DNA of 64,000 bases. Origin: Crambe crambe. Its lineage: Eukaryota > Porifera > Demospongiae > Poecilosclerida > Crambeidae. Within the stretch, counting starts at the first letter, position 1, and the number at the start of each line of letters is the position of its first letter. Location: contig OZ004587.1 in assembly GCA_963924555.1 (NCBI GenBank), positions 8,572,075 through 8,636,074 of the forward strand, in the 5' to 3' direction. Position numbers and translations under genes: made by a program. Below, one piece after another: positions 46,401 to 56,591 of the stretch. The notes beneath the pieces were generated by a model. The model saw only the letters and a list, made by a program, of their open reading frames with translations. It was not told where the DNA came from and made no database searches.

Positions 46401-49262
46401 ATGTGTGTTCCCTTACTATGAGCTGCTGTTTCTTTCTCTCCCTTCGTGTTAGATGCAGCCTGTGGGTGAGTGGTCTAGTGTCTTCTGTTCGAGCTCTCGA
46501 CTTGCAGACCTTGTTTTCTCCTTATGGACAAGTAAGTCTTTTTAAGCTCAACCTTGGGCCAATGTATGACTCTCGCTTGTGATGTGTTTGTTGAAGGTGG
46601 TATCTGCCAAGGTAGTCGCTAAGTCCAGGACCAAGCAGCTCCGCTTCGGGTTCATCACCATGTCAACTGCTGACGAGGCACAATGCTGCATCCGCGAGCT
46701 AAATGGAACAGAATTGAAAGGGAAAAAGATAACAGTGGAACTGGTCAGTCAGATCATATGCAAATCACATAACTTGCATCATATCTTGTATTGTTTCCTT
46801 CCAGGCCAAATCACAGCCTCCCATGAATAAGCAGGCTGCTAAAGACAAAAGTGCAGGGGGTGTGTCTGGTAGTCGGGAACAGTCTGGGGGAGGTGGTGGA
46901 TCTTCCTCCAGTAGTGACAGGAAACAGTCCGGTAGCACCCAAAAAACAGTCATTAGTCTTAAGGTACATGACTTACAATGGTGGCGGGCATTATCTAATG
47001 TGGTGCTCATTAATTAAAATAAGTTATATTTTAGTGGTGTGCATTAATTAGGGGCGGAATCGAGATGATAGTAAAAGTGGTGGGAAGTCTATTGCAGACA
47101 AAGTGGTGGAGCGAAGTCGTCGTTCAGTGGAATTGAGAAAAGTAACAACCTCTTCTGAGAGAGACAGAGAAAGAGACAACAGACGCAAATCGGCCCCCAT
47201 TCCTCGAAGGTAAAATACCCATCAATTATACAATGCAAGCTCTGGTCTCAATGTTAATTTGCTTTAGGTCGCGCAGTCCTCCTCGAGGTCATCGACCCCC
47301 ACGCCCACATTCTCGCTCCCCTCCACACATCAGTGTGCACCACCGACTGGGTGCTGCTCCCTCCCGCAGTGCTGGGGGACACCCTCCTGAGGTAGTCCGT
47401 CGAGAATTGGAGAGGGACATGTACCTGAGAGACAGAGAGAGACAGGTAAGGATGGGGCAAGGAGGTTTGAGGTGGGTGTGGTAAAATAGTGTGCGTTCTT
47501 TCAGTCTGTTCTTAGAAATGCTGGGATGGGGAAGCGTGCTCTGGGGGTGGAATACTCCAGGGCCCCCGTCCCCCTCAATGAACCCCGGGTAAGCGCTTCG
47601 GAGTTTTATAGATAGAAGGAGATATTCAAAGGAGTAATCTTTACTTACTAAAGACTTTGCTTGACCTTTTAGGTTGAAATAAGACTGCAGGAGAGACGAT
47701 TGGAACACAGTCGTCACCAGGAAATCACCCTCAGGCGCCAGCTGGAAGCTGAACGCACACGAAGGGAACATGATATGGCAAGACGTATGCAAGAAGTCAG
47801 GGAGAGGGAAAACAGGTCAGTCGTGATCCATGCCTTGTATCCCTTTGCCTCGTGTTGTAGAGGTTGTGATCAGCCTTTTTTTTTTTTTTTTTTTTAATCG
47901 TTTGTAGGGAGCGTGAAATACGAGAAAGACAGTTAGCTGAGCAAGAACGTGCCTTCAAGGAGAAGGAGAGAGAGCTCAGGGAAAGGGAGTATCGTGAACG
48001 TCAGAGACGAGAGGCATTGGAGAGGGAACTGAGAGAGAGGGAGGCACGTGAACACCAGATGAGGGAGAGGGAGAAAAGAATGAAAGAGATCCACGAGAAG
48101 GAGCTAAGAGAACGCGAGATGCGAGCTCTCAAGGAGCGAGAGTTGAGAGAACGTGCAGAACGTGAGGCTAGGATGCAGGTGAGCTGAACAAGTGGTGGTA
48201 TGTATGTACCTGGTTTACATGATCTGCTCCTTCCAGGCCGAGCGTGAGAGGGAGTTGAGGGAACGAGAAAGAAGGATCAAAGAGGAACAGGAGCGTGTGG
48301 AGCGAGAGAGGCGTGCCCATGAAGAGCAGCAGCGTTGGTTACGAGAAGAAGCCGCACGAGTGGCCCGTGTGAAGGAGGAACAAGTCCGTCTGGAGCGAGA
48401 GAGAGAGCGGGAACGCGAAGATGCTGAGAGGAGAGAGAGGGAGAGGAGGCAACGCGAGGAAAAGGAGAAACGGCAGGAAGAAGAACTTCGTTCCAAGAGG
48501 GAGCAGCAGAAGAGGGAAAGGGAGGAGTTGGAGAAGCGGATTCAGAGTCAAACTAGTAGTGGACGTTTGGGGAAACGCCCACCTTATCAGGATACTGGTG
48601 CATATGACTTGAAGAGACCTGCACTCTCATCTGACAGTTACATGAACTCTTCTTCTTCCAGCATCTTCCACAGACTAGAGCCACAGAAAGATCACTCCAC
48701 GTCTTCCCTCCAAGGTGGAGGGGGAGGTTCCTCTGCACCGTTAATTCAAGCCAAAGAGCTTCCTCGTGTGCCCCCAGATGTGATCACTGCAGCAACACAA
48801 GCTCTTGAAAACATTCGCAAGTCGATCCCTACTGTCCCACCAAGCATGGCTGGACATTTGCCAACTTCAAGATCCACTAGCTCGTCATTGCAGGCTCAGA
48901 TCCAGCAATTGGCAGCCGCTACTGCTTTGGCCAACTCAGCAGGAAGAGGTGGTATGGATTACCGAGGAGGTGGAGGAGGAGGGAGCGGAGGTGGTAGCAG
49001 TGCACTGGGTTATCAGATGCTGCGAGGATTGGGTACTGGTCAGGGGGGTGGAGGGGGAATGATGTCCAAACCCCCTCATGGTGGAGGTGGGGGTGGTGGC
49101 GGAATGGTGATGGGTGGAGGGAAGTTGCCCCCTGAGGATCAACGGTACAATCGTCGTCTTGGAGGTAGTGGTGGTCGGAGTGGAGGAGGAGGAGGAGGAG
49201 GTGGTGGATACAGAGTTGGAGGAAATGGACCACGTCAAGGAGGTGGATACAAGAAGTATTGA
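43411..49262 (+). CDS. SAFB: SAFB/SLTM-like scaffold attachment factor (SAP-RRM)
   Basis: The N-terminal exon encodes a SAP DNA-binding domain (LGDLKVTELKNELEKRGLQ). Acidic exons follow, including a long Glu/Asp/Ser-rich one (45109-45714). An RRM is assembled from at least three exons: RCSLWVSGLVSSVRALDLQ (RNP2), the strand-helix segment VVSAKVV, and LRFGFITMSTADEAQ (RNP1). Then come Arg/Ser and Arg/Glu-rich helical exons (47100-48540) and a Gly-rich tail ending in GGGYKKY. This order (SAP, acidic, RRM, RE-rich, Gly-rich) is that of SAFB/SAFB2/SLTM, nuclear proteins that bind matrix attachment DNA and RNA and modulate transcription and splicing. The start is the ATG in good context at 43411. 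Introns between 44064 and 45108 hold tandem repeats. The 3' end has a decayed copy at 51781-52245. Confidence 0.92.
44085..44205. repeat. Tandem duplication in a SAFB intron
   Basis: Two copies of a 66-68 bp unit containing CATGATGTAGTTTGGTT, GTGTTGCTATTGA and GCATGTGATGG are in direct tandem. Confidence 0.9.
44715..44825. repeat. Tandem repeat in a SAFB intron
   Basis: Three copies of a block containing GCTGGTAGCACATAAGGGAT and GGATG occur with short variable linkers, in the 1-kb intron before the acidic exon. No exon was seen there. Confidence 0.85.
45715..46452 (+). other. SAFB intron before the RRM
   Basis: The donor follows the codons for NVD and the acceptor precedes CSLWVSGL, restoring an Arg codon across the junction. 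A stop-free frame at 46270-46452 inside the intron has no homology I recognise and is not needed for the model. Confidence 0.75.
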
Positions 49263-49380
49263 AATTATCTAATTCTCTACCAGAACTATACATTATACAT
49301 AATACATGTGTACATAATTCTTACAAGTTTGTATTGAGAATTTTGCAAGAGCAAAGTTACATCATAAATATTTGAATATG

Positions 49381-51550
49381 CTAACTAGTAGATGGAACTG
49401 TGTGTTCTTTGATGTCCTTCATGCAGACTGGACATTGTGAACTTTCCTTCAACCAGTTGTCTATGCATTTTCTGTGGAATGCATGGAGACAAGGCAAACG
49501 ACGCAATAGTTGACAATTTTTGAATTCATTAAGACATACTGTGCATTTCCTACAAATATGATAAAAGATAGGAACCCTTTTAAGGATTGGTTGTTTTATT
49601 AACTCACTTTTCTTCACTGGTTTGATCTCTGTCTGCGTAGAAGTAGGTAGAAGAGTGTTGGGAAATGGTCTCACTGTCCACTCCTCGACTGACATCTTCA
49701 AGTTCCAACAAAGCCTGCTCCAAAAAGCATGAGCATTAAAGATCAACCATTTATCACTTGAGGCTTACCTCATATGACATATCAATGTCATTATCAGGAG
49801 GAGGAGGAGGAGGTCTGTACACATAAGGGACGTATCGTTGCCGTCGCCATGAGGGTGGTGATGGTAGGTTGTCGTCAGCAGGTGGTGAAGAGAGTCTGGC
49901 ATAATGAGGTCGGTATCTTCCGTGATCCACTCCATTATACTCCCCCTCCTCATCTAGAGCTGATCGGCCATAGTTTGGATCAACCAATCTCCTGCCCATT
50001 ACATTGTTATCTCGTGAAACAGGAGGACTAACAATGCCACTGCTTTCAACTGCAGAGAAGTGAAAGAAGTAATGGCCTGCAGTCAATTAATGCACACCCA
50101 ATTGGTACTTACCTCTCTCTCTATACTGACTCGACCCACCACCATTATCCTGTTGTATCCGTTTTGCTGACTCAGCATCCAATTCCTCCTGCATCAAACG
50201 TGCCAGTTCATAGTCACTAGCAGTCTCCACACTCCTCCCAACAACACCGCCATGTCTCCTCTTATCTACAACTGGTCGTATTGGATTCGGGTAGTAACTA
50301 TCATCAGCTGCTCTGCTGTACTCGTCTGATTGCAGGATATTGGCAAGTGCAACGTCACTGGAGGTGCTCCCAGTGGCCATAAAAACTGCTTCCGAAAGTT
50401 GGTGTGCCTCTGAAGATGAAAAACCTTCTGCACGAGACACTGAACTCACAGATGTAGGTGTGTGTGAAGAATTTTTCGTTGGTTGAGCCTCTTGGATAGA
50501 TTTTGGAGAAGAAGGCAGGATGAAGTTTTCAGTTACAGAGATTTGTTGAACTATTGTGGAAGCAGGTGGCGAGTCAGTTGTGTGAAGAAATGGTGTTGTA
50601 GTAGGTAAAGGTCCAGTATCAGAAGCATCTAGGTCATTTATAAACCAGCCACTTACACCTCTGGAGGTAGAGGGGTATGGTTCTCGATATGGTGCCCTCG
50701 AGGGCTTTTCGATTCCAGCAACACTACTTCCACTGCCACTTGATAGAGCAAGACTCTGTGGTACTTGTCTTCTACACTCTTTATCTTTTGACTCACTTTG
50801 ATGATATCTCCCCTTAGAAGTGCTACTTCCAATAGATACAAGACTACCAACTTCTTTTCTCCAATACTCTCTCCCAGACCAGTCTACATGTCTCGAGCTC
50901 TTATTCCCAGCCTGCTTATAACTGGAGGTTCCCTGCTCCTGCTGAGTACTGATGCTGGCAATACGCAAATCAAGATTTTTCACTTCTTCTCTCCAGTACT
51001 CCCTCCCAGGCCAGTCTCGATGTCTAGATCTCTTGTTAGGAGTCCGTTGAGAACTCGTTTGTGCCTGTTGTTGTTGTTGTTGTTGTTGTTGCTGGCTCAA
51101 CTGCTCTCTCAGGATTGCTGCCTCAGCAATGGGCGTGGTCCTAGTCTTTATGGTGGGTTGGGCTTTGTGAGTGGGCTTGGCTGTGCTTTTGCTAGACTCT
51201 GAAGATCGAACCTTCTCTTCAGCTATGGATTTTTCATTTCCCGCCAACGTGGCGCCTGGAGTAGTCAGACCCTCCTCCTTTCCTGGAGACTGCAACTGAT
51301 GGTCTTTGCTCTCCTGTCCTGTAGGACAAGTACCCTTAAGTTGATTGTCCTGAAAACTTTCTTTGTCGATCTCCAGCTGCACTGCAGTGGTTGTAGTGAT
51401 TGCAGTGGTGTGACTGGTCTCAGTTGTTGAGCTGGTCTCATGCATCTTCATTGAGCTGGGCACTTGGAAACTTGCTGGTGTTTTCAGCCTAAAATAGTCT
51501 GGTCCAAGAAGTTTAGGGGGTGTGGTCACTGGACTGGAATCGTAGGCCAT
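49381..51550 (-). CDS. RING-H2 E3 ubiquitin ligase, RNF38/RNF44-like
   Basis: Four minus-strand exons (50113-51550, 49769-50049, 49608-49714 and 49381-49549) give 664 aa with matching phases. The C-terminal RING-H2 reads CTVCLNEF...[19 protein letters not shown]...CPVC. With the preceding [14 protein letters not shown] it follows the RNF38/RNF44 pattern 'YEALLxLAERLG'. RING-H2 domains recruit E2 enzymes; substrates are unknown. The long N-terminal exon is low-complexity with a poly-Gln run (about 51075-51105). It carries an internal duplication ([16 protein letters not shown] and [16 protein letters not shown]). A helix [15 protein letters not shown] resembles ubiquitin-binding MIU motifs. 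The 58-bp intron 49550-49607 is required: reading through gives a longer frame, but the wrong sequence before the RING. Confidence 0.85.
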
Positions 51551-51780
51551 GTTGATGGGACAACTACAACTAACGAATGCTTAAGAGCTGATACATTTAA
51601 GGAGAAAAAATTGCTAAGTCATTGTTTGCAAAGTCATGCTGGAAACAATAGAAATGCATTGTCATGCTATGAATAATTTAAGAGTGTTAGCATACAGTAC
51701 ATAGCAGGTCTAAGAACATCGAGATGTGATGGTACATGGTCCCATTGGTCCCAAGTAGACAATTGGACCTGGTCCCATTC

Positions 51781-52245
51781 AGAGTCAAACTAATAGGGGA
51801 AACGCCCACCTTACTGGTGCATATGACGTGAAGAGACCTGTACACTTCAAGATCTGCTAGTTGGTCATTGCAGGCTCAGGTCCAGCAATTGGCAGCCGCT
51901 ACGGCTTATTACCGAGGAGTTGTAGGAGGAGGGGGCGGAAGTGGTAACAGTACACGTACCACTGGGTTATCAGATGGTACTGGTCAGGGGGGTGGAGGGA
52001 GGATGATATCCAAACCCCCTCATGGTGGATTGGGTTATGGCAGAATGGTGATGGGTGGAGGCTGGAGGGAGAATCAGCAGTACAATCGTCCATACAAAAT
52101 TTCTAATTCTACCAGAACTGTTTTCATTCTTTTACCAGATGATTCATGATAACTATTACTAGTAATTCATAATCTCAAAAAATGGACATACGTAAGAATA
52201 CAAACTTGTAAGAAATAATGTGACATGGAACAATGTGTTCTTTGA
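51781..52245 (+). pseudogene. Decayed partial duplicate of the SAFB 3' end
   Basis: Starting at GAGTCAAACTAATAGGGGAA, this stretch matches the SAFB last exon from about 48546 in the same orientation. Shared blocks include AAACGCCCACCTTA, GGTGCATATGACGTGAAGAG (parent GACTTGAAGAG), CAGCAATTGGCAGCCGCTAC and AAACCCCCTCATGGTGGA. Roughly 230 bp of the parent (about 48625-48855) is missing. The match continues past the stop into the 3' flank (CTACCAGAACT) and reaches the RING gene's last exon (TGTGTTCTTTGATATCCTTC, parent near 49400). It has no start, promoter or splice context. It is a segmental DNA copy, not a retrocopy, because it crosses into the neighbouring gene. Confidence 0.85.
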
Positions 52246-52412
52246 TATCCTTCATGCTGATAATTAAAAATCATTCCTATCATAAAATAAAGAGAGAGAT
52301 ATAATTGGGGAGTTCACAAACAGTGTCCATGTTGCCAGTGCACCAAATTATCACAAACAATTAAGAATAAACAAGGGGTCCCAGAACATCGAGGGGTCCC
52401 TGAAGAATGTGA
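52246..52412. other. 3' flank of the LIMP-2-like gene
   Basis: Spacer between the SAFB-derived pseudogene and the stop of the minus-strand CD36-family gene. No feature recognised. Confidence 0.5.
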
Positions 52413-54865
52413 TTATACATTGTTGTGGAATGAGATGGACGTTTTCTTGCGTTTGTGTCTCTGTATTGCCAGTCCCACCATGCACATTACAGACACCACC
52501 ACCAACAAACCTACACAACACAGCAAGAGAGCATCAAACATTCAAATCCTCTACAAACTGTCGGTTATTATAGGTCAATGAAATCATGTGATGTGATGTA
52601 GTAAAGGCCAGAAGTAGCTGATGAAGCACTCCACTCATGGAAATCTCACCCTATTGGTGGCAACCTTAATAGTAGCTAAGCTCTGAGTGAGTGCCCCACA
52701 TCACCACTTGTTCTACCCTCACCTGCTAGTCCCACTACAGCCCAGACACCATACGACACGCCATATTTGACAGTGTAGACTTTCTCCATGAACTCATTGG
52801 CCAGTTCTGTGGTGACAGCCCCTCGCTGCTCTGCGTAGAAGATTGGAAGCATGGTCCGATCCGGGACGTTTGCAAACTCTGGGATGTCTGGGTTCCTCAC
52901 TAGTTTCATGTTGAATTGGATTCTCTTGGCTGCATTCATCACTGCACCTACAACCATCAAATTCAAAGTTTGAAGCAGTAGGAGCATGACAAGACCATGT
53001 TGAAACTACCTGTGATAGGCTCCACCCCCAAGTAAGAGTCATGAATGGAAGCATTAGGGTTCATGCCAGACACATTCTGGCGATAGTCTGCATCGGCATG
53101 AAGGAAATGCGGCTTGGAGGCATATATGGGCACGTTGTCAGGTGTTACACTGGATAAGTCGAGGACTCCACTCGGGTCATTAGCAGGGAATCCTTCTTTT
53201 AACTGAGTCGTGTTCATCAGCTCAACATCAGGAAGAACGAACTTGTAGAGTGTAATGCCATGATCCACTATGTCAGAGTGGTAGTTAAAGTAACCAGATC
53301 TGCAGTACGACAAACGATGTAACAAAAATTCCACTGCAGAATTTCACTAGAATCACCTGGACAACTCGTTAATGAAGACATAGAGCGTCTCATCCCTACT
53401 GATATCGGGATGGAAGGAATAGCCACCTGTACCATTGATCTGAGAAGCATACGGGTCTCCCCAACCACTCATATTGAAGTGACCATTCCACTGAATATAT
53501 CTGGACACATTGGACAGGTTGCCCACACCTGTATACACCATGTTAGGTGTCTCAACTGTGCTAACATTCTGTTAGAATAAATAAATATAATTGACTTCAG
53601 CACACAATTGAAGGGTGAACATTAGTGCTTACCGAGAAACCAAAGACTGGTTTCAAGCCTTTTTTAACTTTGCTGAGGACATGGAGCATAGAGTCTTCGT
53701 AACCCCAGAGAAGATCTGATACTGTTTTACGGATGAAGAGTCCCTCCCAACCAGTCTTCTTCTTTGCTTCATCTAGCAACTTCATCACTTCTTCAAGCAC
53801 TTTGCTATCTCCCACCATCCCATCAATGGTCTTAAACACTCCCTAAGCATACAGCACAGCATGATATTGAGTTCACATATACAGCAAAGGAATCATGTAT
53901 ACAGTTCAAGTGAGACTTATTGCCTTCCTCTATTCCTCTATCTCTTCTACCTCATTACCACCACTCAATGGCCATTGTGCTTACAATGAGAGGAACATTG
54001 ACCGTGGTGATGTAGTCCCTGTTGGGGTCGTTGCCATGGCTCATCTCTCTGTCCCACGTGTATGTGATATTAGTATTGTATCTCAGTATCGTGTCACCTT
54101 CCAGCCACGTCAGATTAAAACAAGTACGATTCTCCCTACAAACATGCCATAACATGTGGACTAAAAAGATGACCATATTTGGAGTACCCACACACCCTTT
54201 CATCTGGGAGTGCCCCACACAAATTGGGATTCTTTACTATCGTAATCACTTTTTGCATCTTCAAGTGGCACCGGGATCAATGGAAGTTGCGGTCACCTCT
54301 GGGTGCCAATAAACAAAGACTGCATACCTGAAAACGTAAGGGCCCATCTCTTTGAGAATGGGTTTGGCTTTCTTGTTGGTCACTTCGTATGGATTGGTGA
54401 GGTTGAAGAAGTAGTAGGTGGAGTATAGGGGAGCACTGGATGACTTGAACTGATCAGTAGCTGTGGACCCTTGCACCAACTTCACATGCTGTAGAAAGTT
54501 ATGTCACTCAACTACTATGCACTCACTCTACAAGCTGTGACATCACCATGTAACCTTTATTTCCACCACATTAACATCACCTTATGAAGCCATACCACTG
54601 CACCACACCCAAAAACCAAGTTATCTGTGGGCCCAGCTACATTTCTCACGCAGTTAACTAAAGCACTCACATCACTAATGGCATCTTGCACCGTCTGGTC
54701 CAGCTTGGAGTGTAGAACAGAGCCGAGTACCAGTGCCACGGCGCTCAGGACCAGGATGAATACCAGCAAGGACGCACATAGTACAGGGTGTTTAGCACAG
54801 CAACCTCCTTGCTTCTTAGCATCTCCGATCAAAGGCTGCAGCTCAGATTCTCTGTCGCTAGACAT
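52413..54865 (-). CDS. CD36/SCARB/LIMP-2 family scavenger receptor
   Basis: Minus-strand gene of about eight exons. An N-terminal cytoplasmic stretch (MSSDRESELQPLIGD...) is followed by a membrane helix (LLVFILVLSAVALVLG). The large luminal CD36 domain has many N-glycosylation sites (NLT, NVS, NGT, NTT, NAS). Family blocks are STYYFFNLTNPYEV, KEMGPYVFR, GWEGLFIRKTVSDLLWGYED, and GVEPITG...QFNMKLV. A second membrane helix (LLVVVSVMCMVGLAI) precedes a short basic tail ending in SISFHNNV. CD36-family proteins transport lipids or act as scavenger or lysosomal receptors. The family call is firm. LIMP-2-like lysosomal location is suggested by an acidic di-leucine signal (ELQPLI), but it sits at the N-terminus, whereas vertebrate LIMP-2 carries it at the C-terminus. 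It shares a 192-bp promoter with the Rab gene. Confidence 0.93.
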
Positions 54866-55057
54866 TCTAGGAACTTTTGTTCTCAGTTCTCCTTCTGCTT
54901 CTTAACAACCTGTCGTTCACCTTTTTCGAAAGTGCATGTGTGAAGCTCGATCGAGATCGTACGATTTTTTGTTTTCAGTTTGTAGTGGTGACGACCTTTA
55001 CCAGACCATCGGTTACTAGTTACAACCTTTACCAGACATTTTTTTTTTTTTTTTTTA
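54866..55057. promoter_or_regulatory. Bidirectional LIMP-2-like/Rab promoter
   Basis: A 192-bp spacer between divergent start codons. It contains a T-run of about 18 immediately before the Rab ATG and the palindromic TCGATCGAGATCGTACGAT near 54944. No TATA box was seen. Confidence 0.55.
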
Positions 55058-56434
55058 ATGGCGACTGAGTTGAATCTTCCTCAGCCGGCTGGCAGGCATA
55101 AATCTACAGGTCCCACCTATAAAATTCTCATCATAGGCGATAGCAATGTGGGGAAGACTTCGCTTCTCAACAGGTACTGTGATAACAGCTTCCAAGGAGA
55201 ATCTCTTATTGCAACAGTAGGTGAGGACTTGTACTAGTTTAGCCACTGGGTTGAAGCTGACTGGCTAGTCAATAATCTTCCCTTAATTAGTTTCTAGTTG
55301 ACCAGATAAACTGGATATACAAGTGTATCTAGTTTATCTGCATTATGCCTCACTTTAATATTGTACAAGCAAAATTTTTCTCCTATGGGTATTGACTGTA
55401 GTGCTGGATGTATGGCAGTAAACCAATTGTGTCAAACTGAAAGTATTTGATTTTGTAGGAATAGACTACAAGACGAAAATAGTTACTCTGGAGGAAGAGA
55501 CTGTAAAACTTCAGATATGGTATGTCTGTTACATGTACGTATTATATTGAGATGTTTTCACGTTTATAAACTAAGCTAACTGTAATAACACATTCAATAT
55601 TGACATTCAACTTATTATTGTAGGGACACAGCAGGTCAGGAGAGATTTAGGACTCTAACAAATGCATATTTCAGGGGAGCCTGTGTAAGTGTTTGACACC
55701 CAAGAGAGAATTTCGTTAGGGTTTGATGCACATTCTGCAGGGGGCTGTGTTATTGTATGACATCACATCAAGGGACACTTATTCCAATGTGGTGGGGTGG
55801 ATGGAGAGTGTAGAGGAACATGGCTCCACCAACATACGCATCGCCATTGTTGGCCACAAGAGTGACCTCGAAGATGACAGAGTGGTCACCGAAGAGGAAG
55901 GCAAAAAGGTTGTGTTTGTGCTTCACTGTGTATATACACCAGTTGACAACTTTCACTTTTGTTTATGCAGTTGGCAGAGAACTTTAACAGTTTGTTTTTT
56001 GAGGCAAGTGCAAAGGAAGGCATTAACTGTGACAAAGTAAGCACGTTGCCAGTGGAACCTCCGAATAACGGACACTCCAACTCCTTTTGTGTATTAAATG
56101 ACCTCTGAATAACGACACCTCTCTATGAAGGACAATTTCAGTGGCCCAACCTGTCCGTTATGCACAGGTTCCACAGTAGCTCCGGAGTAGACTGTTCAGG
56201 TGTAATCATTCATCTTTGTTCAGATTTTTAGTGAACTTGCTGCTAGTATCAAAGTAGAGAAAGATTCAGCTAGCTGTGTGAGTACATGCACTTTGTCATG
56301 TCATCCAGAGACTGAGTGATGGAGTACTTTGTGTATACTTGCAGGTCCAGCAGTCCATCATGACAACCATGACCACTAGTACCAATGTGGACTTATCTGG
56401 AGACGATTCCAACAAGCAGTCCTCGTGTTGCTGA
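55058..56434 (+). CDS. Rab family small GTPase
   Basis: A multi-exon gene of about 230 aa starting MATELNLPQPAG. G1 GDSNVGKTSLL, switch I ATVGIDYKTK, G3 WDTAGQERFRTLT, G4 GHKSDLE (a His for the more common Asn) and G5 EASAKEG are present. The C-terminus is CC, which permits double geranylgeranylation. Rab GTPases recruit effectors in vesicle traffic. The effector region resembles Rab3/Rab26-type proteins and the GHKxDL G4 occurs in Rab39, but I cannot assign a subfamily. A MITE lies in the intron at 56050-56177. The first exon ends at 55220 and the second begins at 55459; other exons are short. Confidence 0.93.
56050..56177. mobile_element. Pogo/Tigger-like MITE, copy 4, in a Rab intron
   Basis: The left end CAGTGGAACCTCCGAATAAC and right end GTCCGTTATGCACAGGTTCC(ACAG) are inverted repeats. 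At 128 bp it is the most compact copy. Internal AATAACGACAC repeats the terminal motif. Confidence 0.8.
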
Positions 56435-56591
56435 CTCAGCTAAACTAGATAATCACAGAACAGTTTTTTTTTCCTCAGGTCCACAAGTTCTTTTCTTTGA
56501 ATCCAGATATCACATCATTTTTACCCTCCTTTAAATTTTTTAAATTTTTATATTTTTTAAATATATAAAACTTATAAATTCTAGTTGTGTG

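Noticed and set aside
46270-46452. Sixty-codon open frame in the SAFB intron
   Set aside because: Skipping it restores a conserved Arg codon and the RRM. No homology was recognised.
49600-49746. Continuous frame into the RING domain without the 58-bp intron
   Set aside because: Its sequence does not resemble the family, whereas splicing 49550-49607 in another frame yields the RNF38/44-like [13 protein letters not shown] lead-in and intact RING.
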